A stretch of DNA of 50,098 nt from DATLFS01 sp035540935 (GCA_035540935.1 DATLFS010000038.1:1-50098), one strand, 5' to 3'. Shown: positions 16,104 to 24,486, numbered from the stretch's first letter. A program made the numbers and translations. The notes: a model not told the origin generated them from the letters alone.

Positions 16104-16804
16104 GACAACCTCGCCGAGGCCTCGGCCAGACCGAACGACACCAAGACGACCGGCGCCGAGAGGCACAGCGCGGCCGCGCCGGCGGCCACCCATGCGCGGC
16201 CGGAGGAGAGACCGGACGTCACCGCCGTCCCCCGCACGAACAACCACACGGACCAGACGAAGAGCGCGAGCGTCACGGCGGTCGAGAAAGCCGCCCACGC
16301 CGTCGCCACCGGATCGACGAGGTTGTCGGTCGCGAAGATGCGGGGGCCGGCGACGACGAGGTCCAACGGGAGGAGGAGCAGCACCGTGACGGCCTGCGGC
16401 AACGCGGCGAAGCCCCACACTACGCGGCAGTCGCGTCCCGACGCCCCACCGCGCAGCATGTCGGCCACCCAGGGCCCCACCCGGCCCCACAGGACCAGCC
16501 CGATGGGCACGAGGATCGCTCCGAGGAGGAGCGCCGCCGCGAGGTTCGCCCAGCGGAAGTCCGCCGCCGCGACCTCCCTGAATCCCAGGAGCCCGCCGAT
16601 CTTCAACCACACCAGCATCAGCGCCGCCCCCTGGACGGCGCTCAGCAGCCAGGGAGCCACCCCCTCGAACGGCCGCCGTCCTGCCTTCTGGCGTCGCTCG
16701 GCGGCTTTCTGGGCGGCCTCGAATCCGGCGGTAGGGGACAGGGCGACCTGACGGAGCGTGAGCCCAAGCCGCGCGGGTGCGCGCGAGCCCGCCGTGGTGC
16801 TCAA
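16100..16804 (-). CDS. YIP1-like integral membrane protein in the purine operon
   Basis: A 234-residue protein with about five hydrophobic segments (roughly 50-75, 85-107, 130-152, 165-190 and 208-228) and a polar, basic N-terminal region, resembling bacterial YIP1-domain membrane proteins. Function unknown. The start is a TTG at 16804; no better in-frame start is seen. A near-perfect ribosome-binding sequence (GAGGAGGTGATCC) sits about 27 bases further upstream, which is too far and may indicate an uncaught start. Its 3' end overlaps purS by four bases, so it is translated with the FGAM synthase genes. Confidence 0.72.
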   Translation of the reverse strand: MSTTAGSRAPARLGLTLRQVALSPTAGFEAAQKAAERRQKAGRRPFEGVAPWLLSAVQGAALMLVWLKIGGLLGFREVAAADFRWANLAAALLLGAILVPIGLVLWGRVGPWVADMLRGGASGRDCRVVWGFAALPQAVTVLLLLPLDLVVAGPRIFATDNLVDPVATAWAAFSTAVTLALFVWSVWLFVRGTAVTSGLSSGRAWVAAGAAALCLSAPVVLVSFGLAEASARLS

Positions 16805-16839
16805 CGGAGGGGGAGATGGAGGTCCCGGATCACCTCCTC

Positions 16840-16845
16840 AACCTA
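16840..16845 (-). promoter_or_regulatory. Possible -10 box ahead of the YIP1-purSQLF genes
   Basis: TAGGTT on the minus strand (16845-16840) fits TANNNT and is followed at once by a GAGGAGGTGATCC ribosome-binding sequence. It would allow purSQLF to be transcribed apart from purBC. No clear -35 box is seen. Confidence 0.3.
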
Positions 16846-16876
16846 CACGGGGGCCGTCGTCGAGCCGTGCATTCGA

Positions 16877-16972
16877 GCAGAGGTAGGCCGGTCGCAGAGG
16901 TAGGCCGGTTGCAGAGGTAGGCCGGTCGCAGAGGTAAACGACCTCACCGACCGGCCTACCGACTTACCTCTG
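16877..16972. repeat. 17-bp tandem repeat with inverted partners between purC and purSQLF
   Basis: Three contiguous copies of GCAGAGGTAGGCCGGTC (16877-16893, 16894-16910 with one change, 16911-16927) and a partial fourth (16928-16937). Downstream lie the inverse sequences CGACCGGCCTACC (16948-16960) and TTACCTCTG (16964-16972). The third copy can pair with 16948-16960 as a 13-bp stem, and 16929-16937 with 16964-16972, so alternative hairpins are possible. A run of five T follows on the plus strand. In the purine transcript (minus strand) this lies in the 195-base gap after purC and could be a processing, attenuation or protein-binding element. Confidence 0.8.
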
Positions 16973-16999
16973 GGTTTTTCCGATACAGGTATCGCGCGC

Positions 17000-17878
17000 T
17001 CACGCACCCAGAGACGCTAGCCAGGAGTCGAACGCCGTTCCGGTAACCCGCTCGAACGCCTCCACGTAACGATTCTTCGTCGCCGCGACAACCTCGTCGG
17101 GCAGCGCCGGAGGCGGCGGCGAGTGGTCCCAACCGGTCGAATCGAGCCAGTCCCGCACATATTGCTTGTCGAAGCTCGGCTGGGGTGCGCCGGCGGAGTA
17201 GCGGTCGGCCGGCCAGAACCGACTGGAATCGGGGGTGAGGGCCTCGTCGATCAGGATCACCTGACCCTCCCGGAGCCCGAACTCGAACTTGGTGTCGGCG
17301 ATGATCACGCCCCGGGCGGCGGCCGCGTCGGCGGCGCGCCGGTACAGCTCGAGGGCGAATGCCCTCGCCCTCTCGTAGTGCTCCGCTCCGGTGATCTCCG
17401 CCGCCTCCGTCTCCGTGATGTTCTCGTCGTGACCGCTCGTCGCCTTGGTTGCCGGCGTGAGGATCGGCTCCGGCAGCTCCTGCGACTCCACGAGGCCGGG
17501 TGGGAGGCGGTGGCCGCACAGCGCCCCCGTCGCGCGATAGTCGCGCCAGCCGGAGCCGGAGAGGTAGCCGCGCACGACGAACTCCACCGGCAGTGGCTCG
17601 GCCTTGTCACAAAGCATCGCTCGTCCCACGAGGTCGTCCACCTCGATCGCGGGAAGGTCGGACGCCGCGGTAGAGATCATGTGGTTCGGACAGATGTCGG
17701 CGAGCTCACGGAACCAGAACGCCGACAGACCGGTGAGGACCTTGCCCTTGTCCGGGATCGGCCGGTCGAGGATCACGTCGTACGCGCTGATGCGATCGGA
17801 CGCTACGAGCAGGAGTCGGTCATCGTCCACGCGGTAGATGTCACGGACCTTCCCCGAACCGACCAGCTCCGCGTTCAG
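17000..17878 (-). CDS. purC: Phosphoribosylaminoimidazole-succinocarboxamide synthase (SAICAR synthetase), probable CTG start
   Basis: Joins aspartate to CAIR with ATP. Conserved parts: GSGKVRDIY (ATP loop), SDRISAYDV, VRGYLSGSGW and IADTKFEFG. A full N-terminus is obtained only from the CTG at 17878, which overlaps the purB stop as CTGA, just as GTGA and ATGA overlaps join the other purine genes; GGAGGA lies just upstream. The next in-frame canonical start (GTG at 17830) would delete the essential GKVRD loop, and none occurs in at least 15 codons upstream. Predicted length 292 residues. Confidence 0.94.
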   Translation of the reverse strand: MNAELVGSGKVRDIYRVDDDRLLLVASDRISAYDVILDRPIPDKGKVLTGLSAFWFRELADICPNHMISTAASDLPAIEVDDLVGRAMLCDKAEPLPVEFVVRGYLSGSGWRDYRATGALCGHRLPPGLVESQELPEPILTPATKATSGHDENITETEAAEITGAEHYERARAFALELYRRAADAAAARGVIIADTKFEFGLREGQVILIDEALTPDSSRFWPADRYSAGAPQPSFDKQYVRDWLDSTGWDHSPPPPALPDEVVAATKNRYVEAFERVTGTAFDSWLASLGA

Positions 17879-19173
17879 AGTTCCTCCAGGCGCTGAAAGA
17901 TCGGGTCGAGCCCGGCGAGATACCGGTCCGGCTCGAAGCAGCGTTCGATTGCGTCGGGGTCGAGATGGGCGGTGACCTCCTCGTCCCCCTTGAGGAGATC
18001 CTTGAGATGAACCCCCTCGTCCCACGCGCGCATCGCATTCCGCTGGACGAGCGCGTACGCCTCCTCGCGCTGAACCGACCCGGTATGAAGTAGAGCGGTG
18101 AGCACACTCTGCGAGTGGACGAGCCCGAAAGAGGCGTCGAGGTTTGCCCGCATGCGCTCCTCGGATACGACCAGCCCCTCCACGACCCAGCGCATCTTGT
18201 CGACGATGTAGTCGAGCAGGACGCAGGCATCCGCGAGAGTTACGCGTTCCACGCTCGAGTGGGAGATATCGCGCTCGTGCCAGAGGGCTACGTTCTCGTA
18301 GCCCGTCATCGCGTAAGCCCGCAAGAGACGCGCCAGACCCGAGATCCGCTCGCACACGATGGGGTTGCGCTTGTGGGGCATCGCCGAGGAGCCCTTCTGC
18401 CCCGCGGCGAATGGCTCCTGTACCTCGCGGACCTCGGTCCTCTGCAGGTGCCGGATCTCCTGAGCGAACCGCTCGAGCGCGGCGCCGGTCAACGCGACGG
18501 CGCCGAGGAACTCGGCATGCCGGTCTCGCGGGACGACTTGGGTGGCGACGTCTTCGACGGCGATCCCGAGGCGGTCACAGACGTAGGACTCGACCTCCGG
18601 CGAAAGCTGGCTGTAGGTGCCGACCGCGCCGGAGAGCTTGCCCACGGCAACGCAGTCGCGGGCGCGCCGTAGGCGATCGCGGTCGCGCGCGAGCTCGAAT
18701 GCCCACCCTGCGAGCTTCGCTCCGAACGTGGTCGGCTCCGCGTGCACCCCGTGGGTGCGGCCGGCCATGAGCGTGTGCTTGTGCTCGAGCGCCTTCCGCC
18801 GAACGGCTTCGGTCAAGCGGGAGACCCCCTCGACCAGCAGATCACCGGCGTCCCTCAGCGCCACCGCCGTCGCGGTGTCCACGACATCCGACGACGTGAG
18901 GCCGTAGTGGAGGTGCCGGCCGGCGTCGCCGACGTTCTCGCGGACGTTCTCGACGAACGCGACCACATCGTGATGACGGATCGCCTCGATCTCGGCGATG
19001 CGATCGACGTCGAAGGCCGCCCGCTCCTTGATCGTCGTCAGGTCCTCGACCGGGACCTCGCCGAGCCGCACGCGAGCCTCCACCGCGAGGATCTCGATCT
19101 CCAGCCAGCGCGAGAACCTGGCCCGGTCCGAGAAGATCGCGGCCATCTCGTCGCGGCTGTATCGGGGGATCAC
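17875..19173 (-). CDS. purB: Adenylosuccinate lyase
   Basis: Releases fumarate from SAICAR and from adenylosuccinate, so it serves both the main pathway and the AMP branch. The 432-residue protein carries the superfamily signature SSAMPHKRNPI, the TSSDVVDTA substrate-binding segment and AGRTHGVHAEPTTF. GTG start at 19173 follows a TAGGAT box by six bases with no Shine-Dalgarno sequence. It heads the minus-strand purine cluster and overlaps purC by four bases. Confidence 0.96.
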   Translation of the reverse strand: MIPRYSRDEMAAIFSDRARFSRWLEIEILAVEARVRLGEVPVEDLTTIKERAAFDVDRIAEIEAIRHHDVVAFVENVRENVGDAGRHLHYGLTSSDVVDTATAVALRDAGDLLVEGVSRLTEAVRRKALEHKHTLMAGRTHGVHAEPTTFGAKLAGWAFELARDRDRLRRARDCVAVGKLSGAVGTYSQLSPEVESYVCDRLGIAVEDVATQVVPRDRHAEFLGAVALTGAALERFAQEIRHLQRTEVREVQEPFAAGQKGSSAMPHKRNPIVCERISGLARLLRAYAMTGYENVALWHERDISHSSVERVTLADACVLLDYIVDKMRWVVEGLVVSEERMRANLDASFGLVHSQSVLTALLHTGSVQREEAYALVQRNAMRAWDEGVHLKDLLKGDEEVTAHLDPDAIERCFEPDRYLAGLDPIFQRLEEL

Positions 19174-19185
19174 GACGTCATCCTA
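19174..19185 (-). promoter_or_regulatory. Leaderless-type promoter of purB
   Basis: On the minus strand TAGGAT (19185-19180) is followed by six bases and then the GTG start codon, so the mRNA would begin at or next to the start codon. No convincing -35 hexamer is seen. It would drive purB, purC and perhaps the whole purine cluster. Confidence 0.55.
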
Positions 19186-19298
19186 ACGATGGGCGTCCCG
19201 AGGCCCGGGAGGCGAGGATGGCCGCAGCGAAGCGGAGGGAGCGGTAGCATCTACCGAAAGCACCACGGGCGGCATCCCTACAGATATGGGGGATCGGG

Positions 19299-20333
19299 AT
19301 GGCGGGGCATCCAACGTTCGCAGAGGCGTGGGCGGACCTATCCGTGCGCCTCGACGCGACCCTCGTCCGCCGCGGCGTTCCTCGATGGCTGAAGGATGAC
19401 GTCGTGCAAGAGACCGGCCTGCGTCTGCTCAAGGTCTGGGACGATCTCGATCACGACCGCCCCCTCCTTCCTCTCGCGTACACGATCGCGCGCAATCTCG
19501 TAGCGGACGAGATCCGTCGCAACCGCAATCTCGACATGGGTGACGAGGTCGAAGAGGCGTCCGACGAGTTCGTCACCGAACGCGCGGGTCTGGCGCGCCT
19601 CGAGCTGCGCCAGGTCGAGAAGGCGATGGGCTCGTTGACCGAGAAGCAGCGAGCCGTCCTCTTGGCCGACCTAGGCGTCGGTCCCCCTCCCGAGATGGGA
19701 CCGGATGCGATCAAGATGGCGCGCATGCGAGCGCGCCGTACGCTCCTCGCGCTGCTGGCCGGCGCAACGCGGCTACACGGAGCGGTACTCGTCAACTGGA
19801 AGCGCCTCTTCCGCGCCGCCGAGGTCACGCTCGCTCCGCGCGAGGGGACGGGCGCAGCCGCCGGAGCTCTGGTGGCGGCGGCGGTCCTGGCGACGACGTG
19901 GTCGGCGCCGCCGCGGTGGTCACAGCAAGAAAACGGGGCCGCTCCATCCGCGGTCGCGCCCGGTGCCGTAACCGTGCTCGACCCCATGCCGATGGGGATG
20001 CGGACCGGCGGCATGATCGGCGCGCCGCCCGACCTGCGGAACACGGGCGCGAGCGATCCGCAGAAGCCCGCTGCGGCCAACAGCGCGGTGTCCGCGGATC
20101 AGCAGGAGCCCGAGGAGTCGCCGCCTTCGGTCGAGATCGGCGGCCACGAGGCGCGCGCCGGGATGGCGGTGCGCGTCTTCGGGATGGGAACGCACGCCGG
20201 CGACCAGGATCAGGATTCGATCACCGTCTGCGCCGACCACGACCGCTTCCGCGTCGCGACCGTCGGAGACGAGGGGTGTCACGGGACGGTCCTGCAGCTC
20301 GAGGGGGGCGGCGAGGTGCGTACCCACCCCTAA
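19299..20333 (+). CDS. Sigma-70 family (ECF-like) factor with C-terminal membrane anchor and external domain
   Basis: Residues 1-80 match sigma region 2 (WLKDDVVQETGLRLLKVWD, LAYTIARNLVADEIRR), and about 98-150 is a weak region 4 (LTEKQRAVLLADL). An Ala/Val-rich segment at about 186-203 is a single transmembrane helix. A Pro/Ala/Met-rich, then acidic tail of about 140 residues follows with two Cys, expected outside the membrane. GGGGGAT precedes the ATG. The fused tail suggests signal sensing or anti-sigma-like retention within one chain; that is inference. Divergent from purB and convergent with purK (four-base overlap of stops). Confidence 0.8.
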   Translation: MAGHPTFAEAWADLSVRLDATLVRRGVPRWLKDDVVQETGLRLLKVWDDLDHDRPLLPLAYTIARNLVADEIRRNRNLDMGDEVEEASDEFVTERAGLARLELRQVEKAMGSLTEKQRAVLLADLGVGPPPEMGPDAIKMARMRARRTLLALLAGATRLHGAVLVNWKRLFRAAEVTLAPREGTGAAAGALVAAAVLATTWSAPPRWSQQENGAAPSAVAPGAVTVLDPMPMGMRTGGMIGAPPDLRNTGASDPQKPAAANSAVSADQQEPEESPPSVEIGGHEARAGMAVRVFGMGTHAGDQDQDSITVCADHDRFRVATVGDEGCHGTVLQLEGGGEVRTHP

Positions 20334-21418
20334 GTCGTGTCGATCAGCTCCTGGATCATCGCGGCGCGCCGTGCCGCCTCGTCCTCGTCCTCATGCGTGA
20401 CCGTGACGTGGCCCAGCTTGCGGCCGGGTCGCGCCTCCTTGCCGTAGAGATGGACGTGTCCACCTAGGCGTAGAAGCTCGTCGACCGGGGGGGTCGTGCC
20501 GATCAGGTTCAGCATGAAGCTGGTGCCGCGCGGCTCGGTGCTTCCCAGCGGCAAGCCGCCGACGGCGCGGACGTGGTTCTCGAACTGGCTCGTTTCGGCG
20601 CCCTCGATCGTCCAGTGGCCAGAGTTGTGGACGCGCGGCGCCATCTCGTTCGCGACGAGCTCACCGTCCCGATCGAAAACCTCGACCGCCAGGACGCCCA
20701 CGTAGTCGAGCTCCTCCATCAAGCGGCGCATGTGCTCTTCGGCGCGCCGTCGCACCGTCGCATCCACAATCGCCGGGGCGCGGCTCACCCTCAAGATCCC
20801 GTCGCGGTGGACGTTCTCGACGAGCGGGTAAACGGCCACATCTCCCGCCGCCCCGCGCGCGCCGATGATCGACAGCTCGCGCCGGAAAGGCACGAGCTCC
20901 TCGGCGATCAGGCCGCCGCCTCCGAGAGCATCGCACGCACCGATCGCGTCTGCTTCGGTGCGCACCACCGCTTGCCCCTTCCCGTCATAGCCGCCGGAGC
21001 GGGTCTTCAGTACCGCCGGCAATCCGATCTTCCGCAGCGCGGCTTGAAGATCGTCCGGCTCGTCCACGGGAGCGAAGCGCGGGACGGGGATGTCGAGGGA
21101 GGCGAAGAGCTCCTTCTCCCGGACCCGGTCCTGCGCCGCGTGGAGCGCCCCCTCGCCGGGATGTACGGCGACCCCACGCTGCGCGAGGCGCGCCGCGCTC
21201 GCGGCCGGGACTTGCTCGAACTCGTAGGTCACCACCTCCGCCCGCTCCGCGAGCTCGTCCAGCCCCTGCGGATCGTCGTAGGGCGCCGCTATGACCTCCC
21301 CCACGGCGGCCGCGGGCGCGTCCGCGTTGGGGTCGAGGAAGACGAAGCGGCGGCCGAGCGGGATCCCGGCGAGGGCGAGCATCCGCCCGAGCTGCCCGCC
21401 GCCGAGGACGCCGATCAG
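20330..21418 (-). CDS. purK: 5-(carboxyamino)imidazole ribonucleotide synthase, probable CTG start
   Basis: ATP-grasp enzyme making N5-CAIR from AIR, ATP and bicarbonate; PurE then rearranges the product. Landmarks: IGVLGGGQLGRMLA at the N-terminus, TYEFEQVP, KTRSGGYDGKGQ, EVFDRDGELVANEMAPRVHNSGH. The conserved N-terminus is reached only from a CTG at 21418 that overlaps the purE stop as CTGA, with GAGGAA upstream. The first internal ATG is codon 13 and would remove the GGGQLGR loop. This repeats the purC situation. 362 residues. Confidence 0.94.
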   Translation of the reverse strand: MIGVLGGGQLGRMLALAGIPLGRRFVFLDPNADAPAAAVGEVIAAPYDDPQGLDELAERAEVVTYEFEQVPAASAARLAQRGVAVHPGEGALHAAQDRVREKELFASLDIPVPRFAPVDEPDDLQAALRKIGLPAVLKTRSGGYDGKGQAVVRTEADAIGACDALGGGGLIAEELVPFRRELSIIGARGAAGDVAVYPLVENVHRDGILRVSRAPAIVDATVRRRAEEHMRRLMEELDYVGVLAVEVFDRDGELVANEMAPRVHNSGHWTIEGAETSQFENHVRAVGGLPLGSTEPRGTSFMLNLIGTTPPVDELLRLGGHVHLYGKEARPGRKLGHVTVTHEDEDEAARRAAMIQELIDTT

Positions 21419-21912
21419 GTCGGTTCCTCGCGCGGGTCGGGGTCGTCGAGCACGCGCTCCCGCTGTGTCTCGATGTGCGTCTCCACCGCGGCACGTATGT
21501 CGTCGTGCCGGAGGGCGAGGATGCGCGCCGCTAGGTGCGCCGCGTTGACCGCGCCCGCGGCGCCGATCGCGAGCGTGCCGACCGGGACGCCCCCCGGCAT
21601 CTGCGCGATCGAGAGCAACGAGTCGATCCCTTTGAGCGCAGCCGATTCCACCGGGACGCCGAGCACCGGCAGCGTCGTCTTGGACGCGGTCATGCCCGGG
21701 AGATGCGCGGCTCCGCCGGCACCGGCGATCAGCACCTCCAGTCCGCGGTCGGCCGCCGAAGCCGCGTAATCGAAGAGGAGATCCGGGGTCCTGTGCGCGC
21801 TGACCACGCGCACTTCGTACGCGACGCCTAGGTCGTCGAGGGTAGAGGCCGCATGCTGCATCGTCTTCCAGTCCGATCGCGACCCCATGATGATCCCGAC
21901 CAGCGCCGTCAT
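21415..21912 (-). CDS. purE: N5-carboxyaminoimidazole ribonucleotide mutase
   Basis: Class I PurE of 165 residues converting N5-CAIR to CAIR, the partner of PurK. Conserved segments are MGSRSDWKTM near the start, VSAHRTPD (catalytic His) and AGAGGAAHLPGM. The ATG at 21912 overlaps the purD stop (ATGA). The C-terminal tail beyond the fold is charged and variable. Confidence 0.96.
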   Translation of the reverse strand: MTALVGIIMGSRSDWKTMQHAASTLDDLGVAYEVRVVSAHRTPDLLFDYAASAADRGLEVLIAGAGGAAHLPGMTASKTTLPVLGVPVESAALKGIDSLLSIAQMPGGVPVGTLAIGAAGAVNAAHLAARILALRHDDIRAAVETHIETQRERVLDDPDPREEPT

Positions 21913-23198
21913 GGCGTCGCTCCCCTCTCGGCATCTTCGGCGCGCCGCGCGATATCGCTGCGCACGTGCTTGCCCTCGAACTCGATGCTGCCGGCGGCCT
22001 CGTAGGCGCGGGACCTAGCCTCTGCGAATGTCGCGCCGCGTGCGCTGACCGCCAGCACACGACCACCGGCCGTCACGAGCGCGCCGTCGTCGCGGCGCGC
22101 CGTGCCGGCGTGGAAGATCGTCACTCCTTCGACGCCGGCGGCGGCCTCCACCCCGTCTATCGGGATGCCGGTGCTGTACGTGCCCGGATAACCCGCCGAT
22201 GCCAGCACGACCGAAACGCAGACGTCGGACGTCCACGAGAGCTTCACGCCCTCGAGCTCACGCGTGGCCGCGGCCGCACACACCTCGGCAAGGTCCGCGT
22301 CGAGGCGAGGCAGCAGCGCCTGCGTCTCCGGGTCGCCGAAGCGGCAGTTGAACTCGATCACGCGAGGTCCCCTCGACGTGAGCGCGAGCCCGGCGTAGAT
22401 CGCGCCGACGAAGGGTCCCCCCGCGGCTCGCGTCGCGCGCACCATCGGCTCGATCACCTCGTGCGCGATCCGTTCTGCGAGCGGAGGGGGACACGACGGC
22501 ACCGGCGAGTACGACCCCATGCCGCCGGTGTTGGGGCCGCGGTCACCGTCCGCCACCCGCTTGTAGTCCTGCGCCGGCTCGCACGGGACGACCTCGCTGC
22601 CGTCGGTGAAGGCGATCAATGACACCTCTTCGCCGTCGAGGAACTCCTCGACGACCACGACGCGTCCGGCGTCCCCGAAGCTCCCGCGGACGAGCCGGTC
22701 CTCCACCGCAGCGCGCGCCTCGATGCGGTCCTCCGTCACCACCACTCCCTTACCGGCGGCGAGGCCGTCCGCCTTCACGACGTACGGCGGCCCCATCTCA
22801 TCGAGGTACGCGAACGCCCCCTCCGGTTCCTTGAAGGCGCGCGCGGCGGCGGTCGGGACGCCGGCGCGCTGCATCAGCTCCTTCGCGAATGCCTTCGACC
22901 CTTCGATCCTCGCGGCCGCGGCATCGGGGCCGAAGACGGCGAACCCGTCTTCACGCAGGGCGTCGCCGAACCCCGCTACCAGCGGAGCCTCCGGACCGAT
23001 CACGACGAGGTCGGCCGCGATGTGGCGGGCGAGGGAGACCGCTGCCTCGGGCGAACCCGGCTCGTCCGCCAGCATGCCGATCTCGGCGAGGCCGGGATTG
23101 CCCGGTGCGGAGATCAGCTCCTCGACGGCGGGGGAGCGAGCGAGTGCCCAGCCGAGTGCGCTCTCGCGCCCGCCGGAGCCGAGCAGGAGGACCTTCAC
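21909..23198 (-). CDS. purD: Phosphoribosylamine-glycine ligase (GAR synthetase)
   Basis: ATP-grasp ligase making GAR from phosphoribosylamine and glycine. The 429-residue protein starts KVLLLGSGGRESALGWAL after a GTG at 23198 that overlaps the purA stop (GTGA). Other landmarks: PLVAGFGDALR, VVKADGLAAGKGV, CEPAQDYKRV and FNCRFGDPETQ. Second in the purA-purD-purE-purK run, every junction of which is a four-base overlap. Confidence 0.96.
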   Translation of the reverse strand: MKVLLLGSGGRESALGWALARSPAVEELISAPGNPGLAEIGMLADEPGSPEAAVSLARHIAADLVVIGPEAPLVAGFGDALREDGFAVFGPDAAAARIEGSKAFAKELMQRAGVPTAAARAFKEPEGAFAYLDEMGPPYVVKADGLAAGKGVVVTEDRIEARAAVEDRLVRGSFGDAGRVVVVEEFLDGEEVSLIAFTDGSEVVPCEPAQDYKRVADGDRGPNTGGMGSYSPVPSCPPPLAERIAHEVIEPMVRATRAAGGPFVGAIYAGLALTSRGPRVIEFNCRFGDPETQALLPRLDADLAEVCAAAATRELEGVKLSWTSDVCVSVVLASAGYPGTYSTGIPIDGVEAAAGVEGVTIFHAGTARRDDGALVTAGGRVLAVSARGATFAEARSRAYEAAGSIEFEGKHVRSDIARRAEDAERGATP

Positions 23199-24478
23199 GC
23201 CACCTCGCGGAAGGACAGGATCTCGTCGCGCGCCGGGCCGACCGACACCCACGAGATGGGCGTGGCGACCATCTGCTCGAGCGCCTCCAAAAGAGCGCGC
23301 GCCTCTTTCGGAAGATCTTCGACTCGGCGCGCCGGGGAGATGTCCTCGCGCCACCCGGTGAAGTCTTCGTAGATCGGCGTGCACTTGTTGAAGATGGTTT
23401 GGTTCGGGGGGAAGTCGTCGTACCTCTCCCCCTCGAACTCATACGCGGTGCAGACTCGGATGCGCTCGAAGTGGCTGAGCACGTCGAGCTTCGTGATCAC
23501 CAGCTCCGTGAGCGTGTTGAGCCGCGCCGCGTAGCGCGCCGCCACGGCATCGAACCAGCCGCAGCGGCGTTTGCGACCCGTCGTCGTCCCGTACTCGCGG
23601 CCCTCCTCCACCAGGACCTCGGCGTCGGCGGGGTCGGCTTCGCTGGGGAACGGACCCGAGCCGACGCGCGTGCAGTACGCCTTCGAGATCCCGATGATGC
23701 GCGTGATGTCTCGCGGGCCGACGCCCGCTCCCGTGCACGCGCCGCCGGCGATGGGGTTGGAGGACGTCACATAGGGATAGGTGCCGTGGTCGACGTCGAG
23801 CATCGTCGCCTGAGCACCTTCGAAGAGGACCGTCTTGTTCTCGTCGAGAGCGCGGTGGAGGAGCGACGTGGTGTCCGCGATGTGGGGAGCGAGGCGCTCG
23901 CGGTACGCGCGGTACTCCTCCTCGATCGCTGCGGCGTCCTTCGGGAGGCGGCCGTAGATGCGTGTGAGGAACAGGTTCTTCTCCTTCAGCGCGATGGCCA
24001 GCTTCTCCGAGAAGATCTTCGGGTCGAAGAGGTCCTGAACGCGCAGGCCGATGCGTGCTGCTTTGTCGGCGTACGTCGGCCCGATCCCGCGCTTGGTCGT
24101 CCCGAGCCTGTTCTTGCCGAGCCAACGCTCGGTTACGAGATCGAGCTCGAGGTGGTACGGCATGATGAGGTGCGCGTTCCCGGACACCTGCAAGCGGCTC
24201 GTATCGACGCCGCGCGCCTCGAGGGCATCCATCTCTTCGATCAGGACACGGGGATTGACGACGACACCCGGTCCGATGACAGGCGTGCAGTTCGAGTACA
24301 GGACGCCGGTCGGCACGAGGTGCAAGGCGTATCGCTCGCCGTCGACCACGATCGTGTGCCCGGCGTTGTTCCCGCCCTGGTAGCGAACGACATAATCGGT
24401 GTGCTCGGCGAGGAGGTCGGTGACCTTTCCCTTGCCCTCGTCACCCCATTGGATGCCGACGAGCGCTACGCCGGGCAC
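23195..24478 (-). CDS. purA: Adenylosuccinate synthetase
   Basis: Forms adenylosuccinate from IMP, aspartate and GTP. The 427-residue protein begins VPGVALVGIQWGDEGKGKV, containing the GTP P-loop GDEGKGK; GGNNAGHT and TRVGSGPFPSE follow. The GTG at 24478 fits family N-termini, though the ribosome-binding sequence is weak; it lies eight bases after the dodecin stop. PurB in the other cluster completes the AMP branch. Confidence 0.96.
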   Translation of the reverse strand: MPGVALVGIQWGDEGKGKVTDLLAEHTDYVVRYQGGNNAGHTIVVDGERYALHLVPTGVLYSNCTPVIGPGVVVNPRVLIEEMDALEARGVDTSRLQVSGNAHLIMPYHLELDLVTERWLGKNRLGTTKRGIGPTYADKAARIGLRVQDLFDPKIFSEKLAIALKEKNLFLTRIYGRLPKDAAAIEEEYRAYRERLAPHIADTTSLLHRALDENKTVLFEGAQATMLDVDHGTYPYVTSSNPIAGGACTGAGVGPRDITRIIGISKAYCTRVGSGPFPSEADPADAEVLVEEGREYGTTTGRKRRCGWFDAVAARYAARLNTLTELVITKLDVLSHFERIRVCTAYEFEGERYDDFPPNQTIFNKCTPIYEDFTGWREDISPARRVEDLPKEARALLEALEQMVATPISWVSVGPARDEILSFREVA

Positions 24479-24486
24479 CGCGGCGC

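Noticed and set aside
16877..16937. Short CRISPR array
   Set aside because: The 17-bp units are directly contiguous with no unique spacers, and no cas gene is present.
16948..16980. Intrinsic terminator (hairpin followed by TTTTT on the plus strand)
   Set aside because: Both flanking genes are on the minus strand, so a plus-strand terminator has no gene to end; I describe the block as a repeat element instead.
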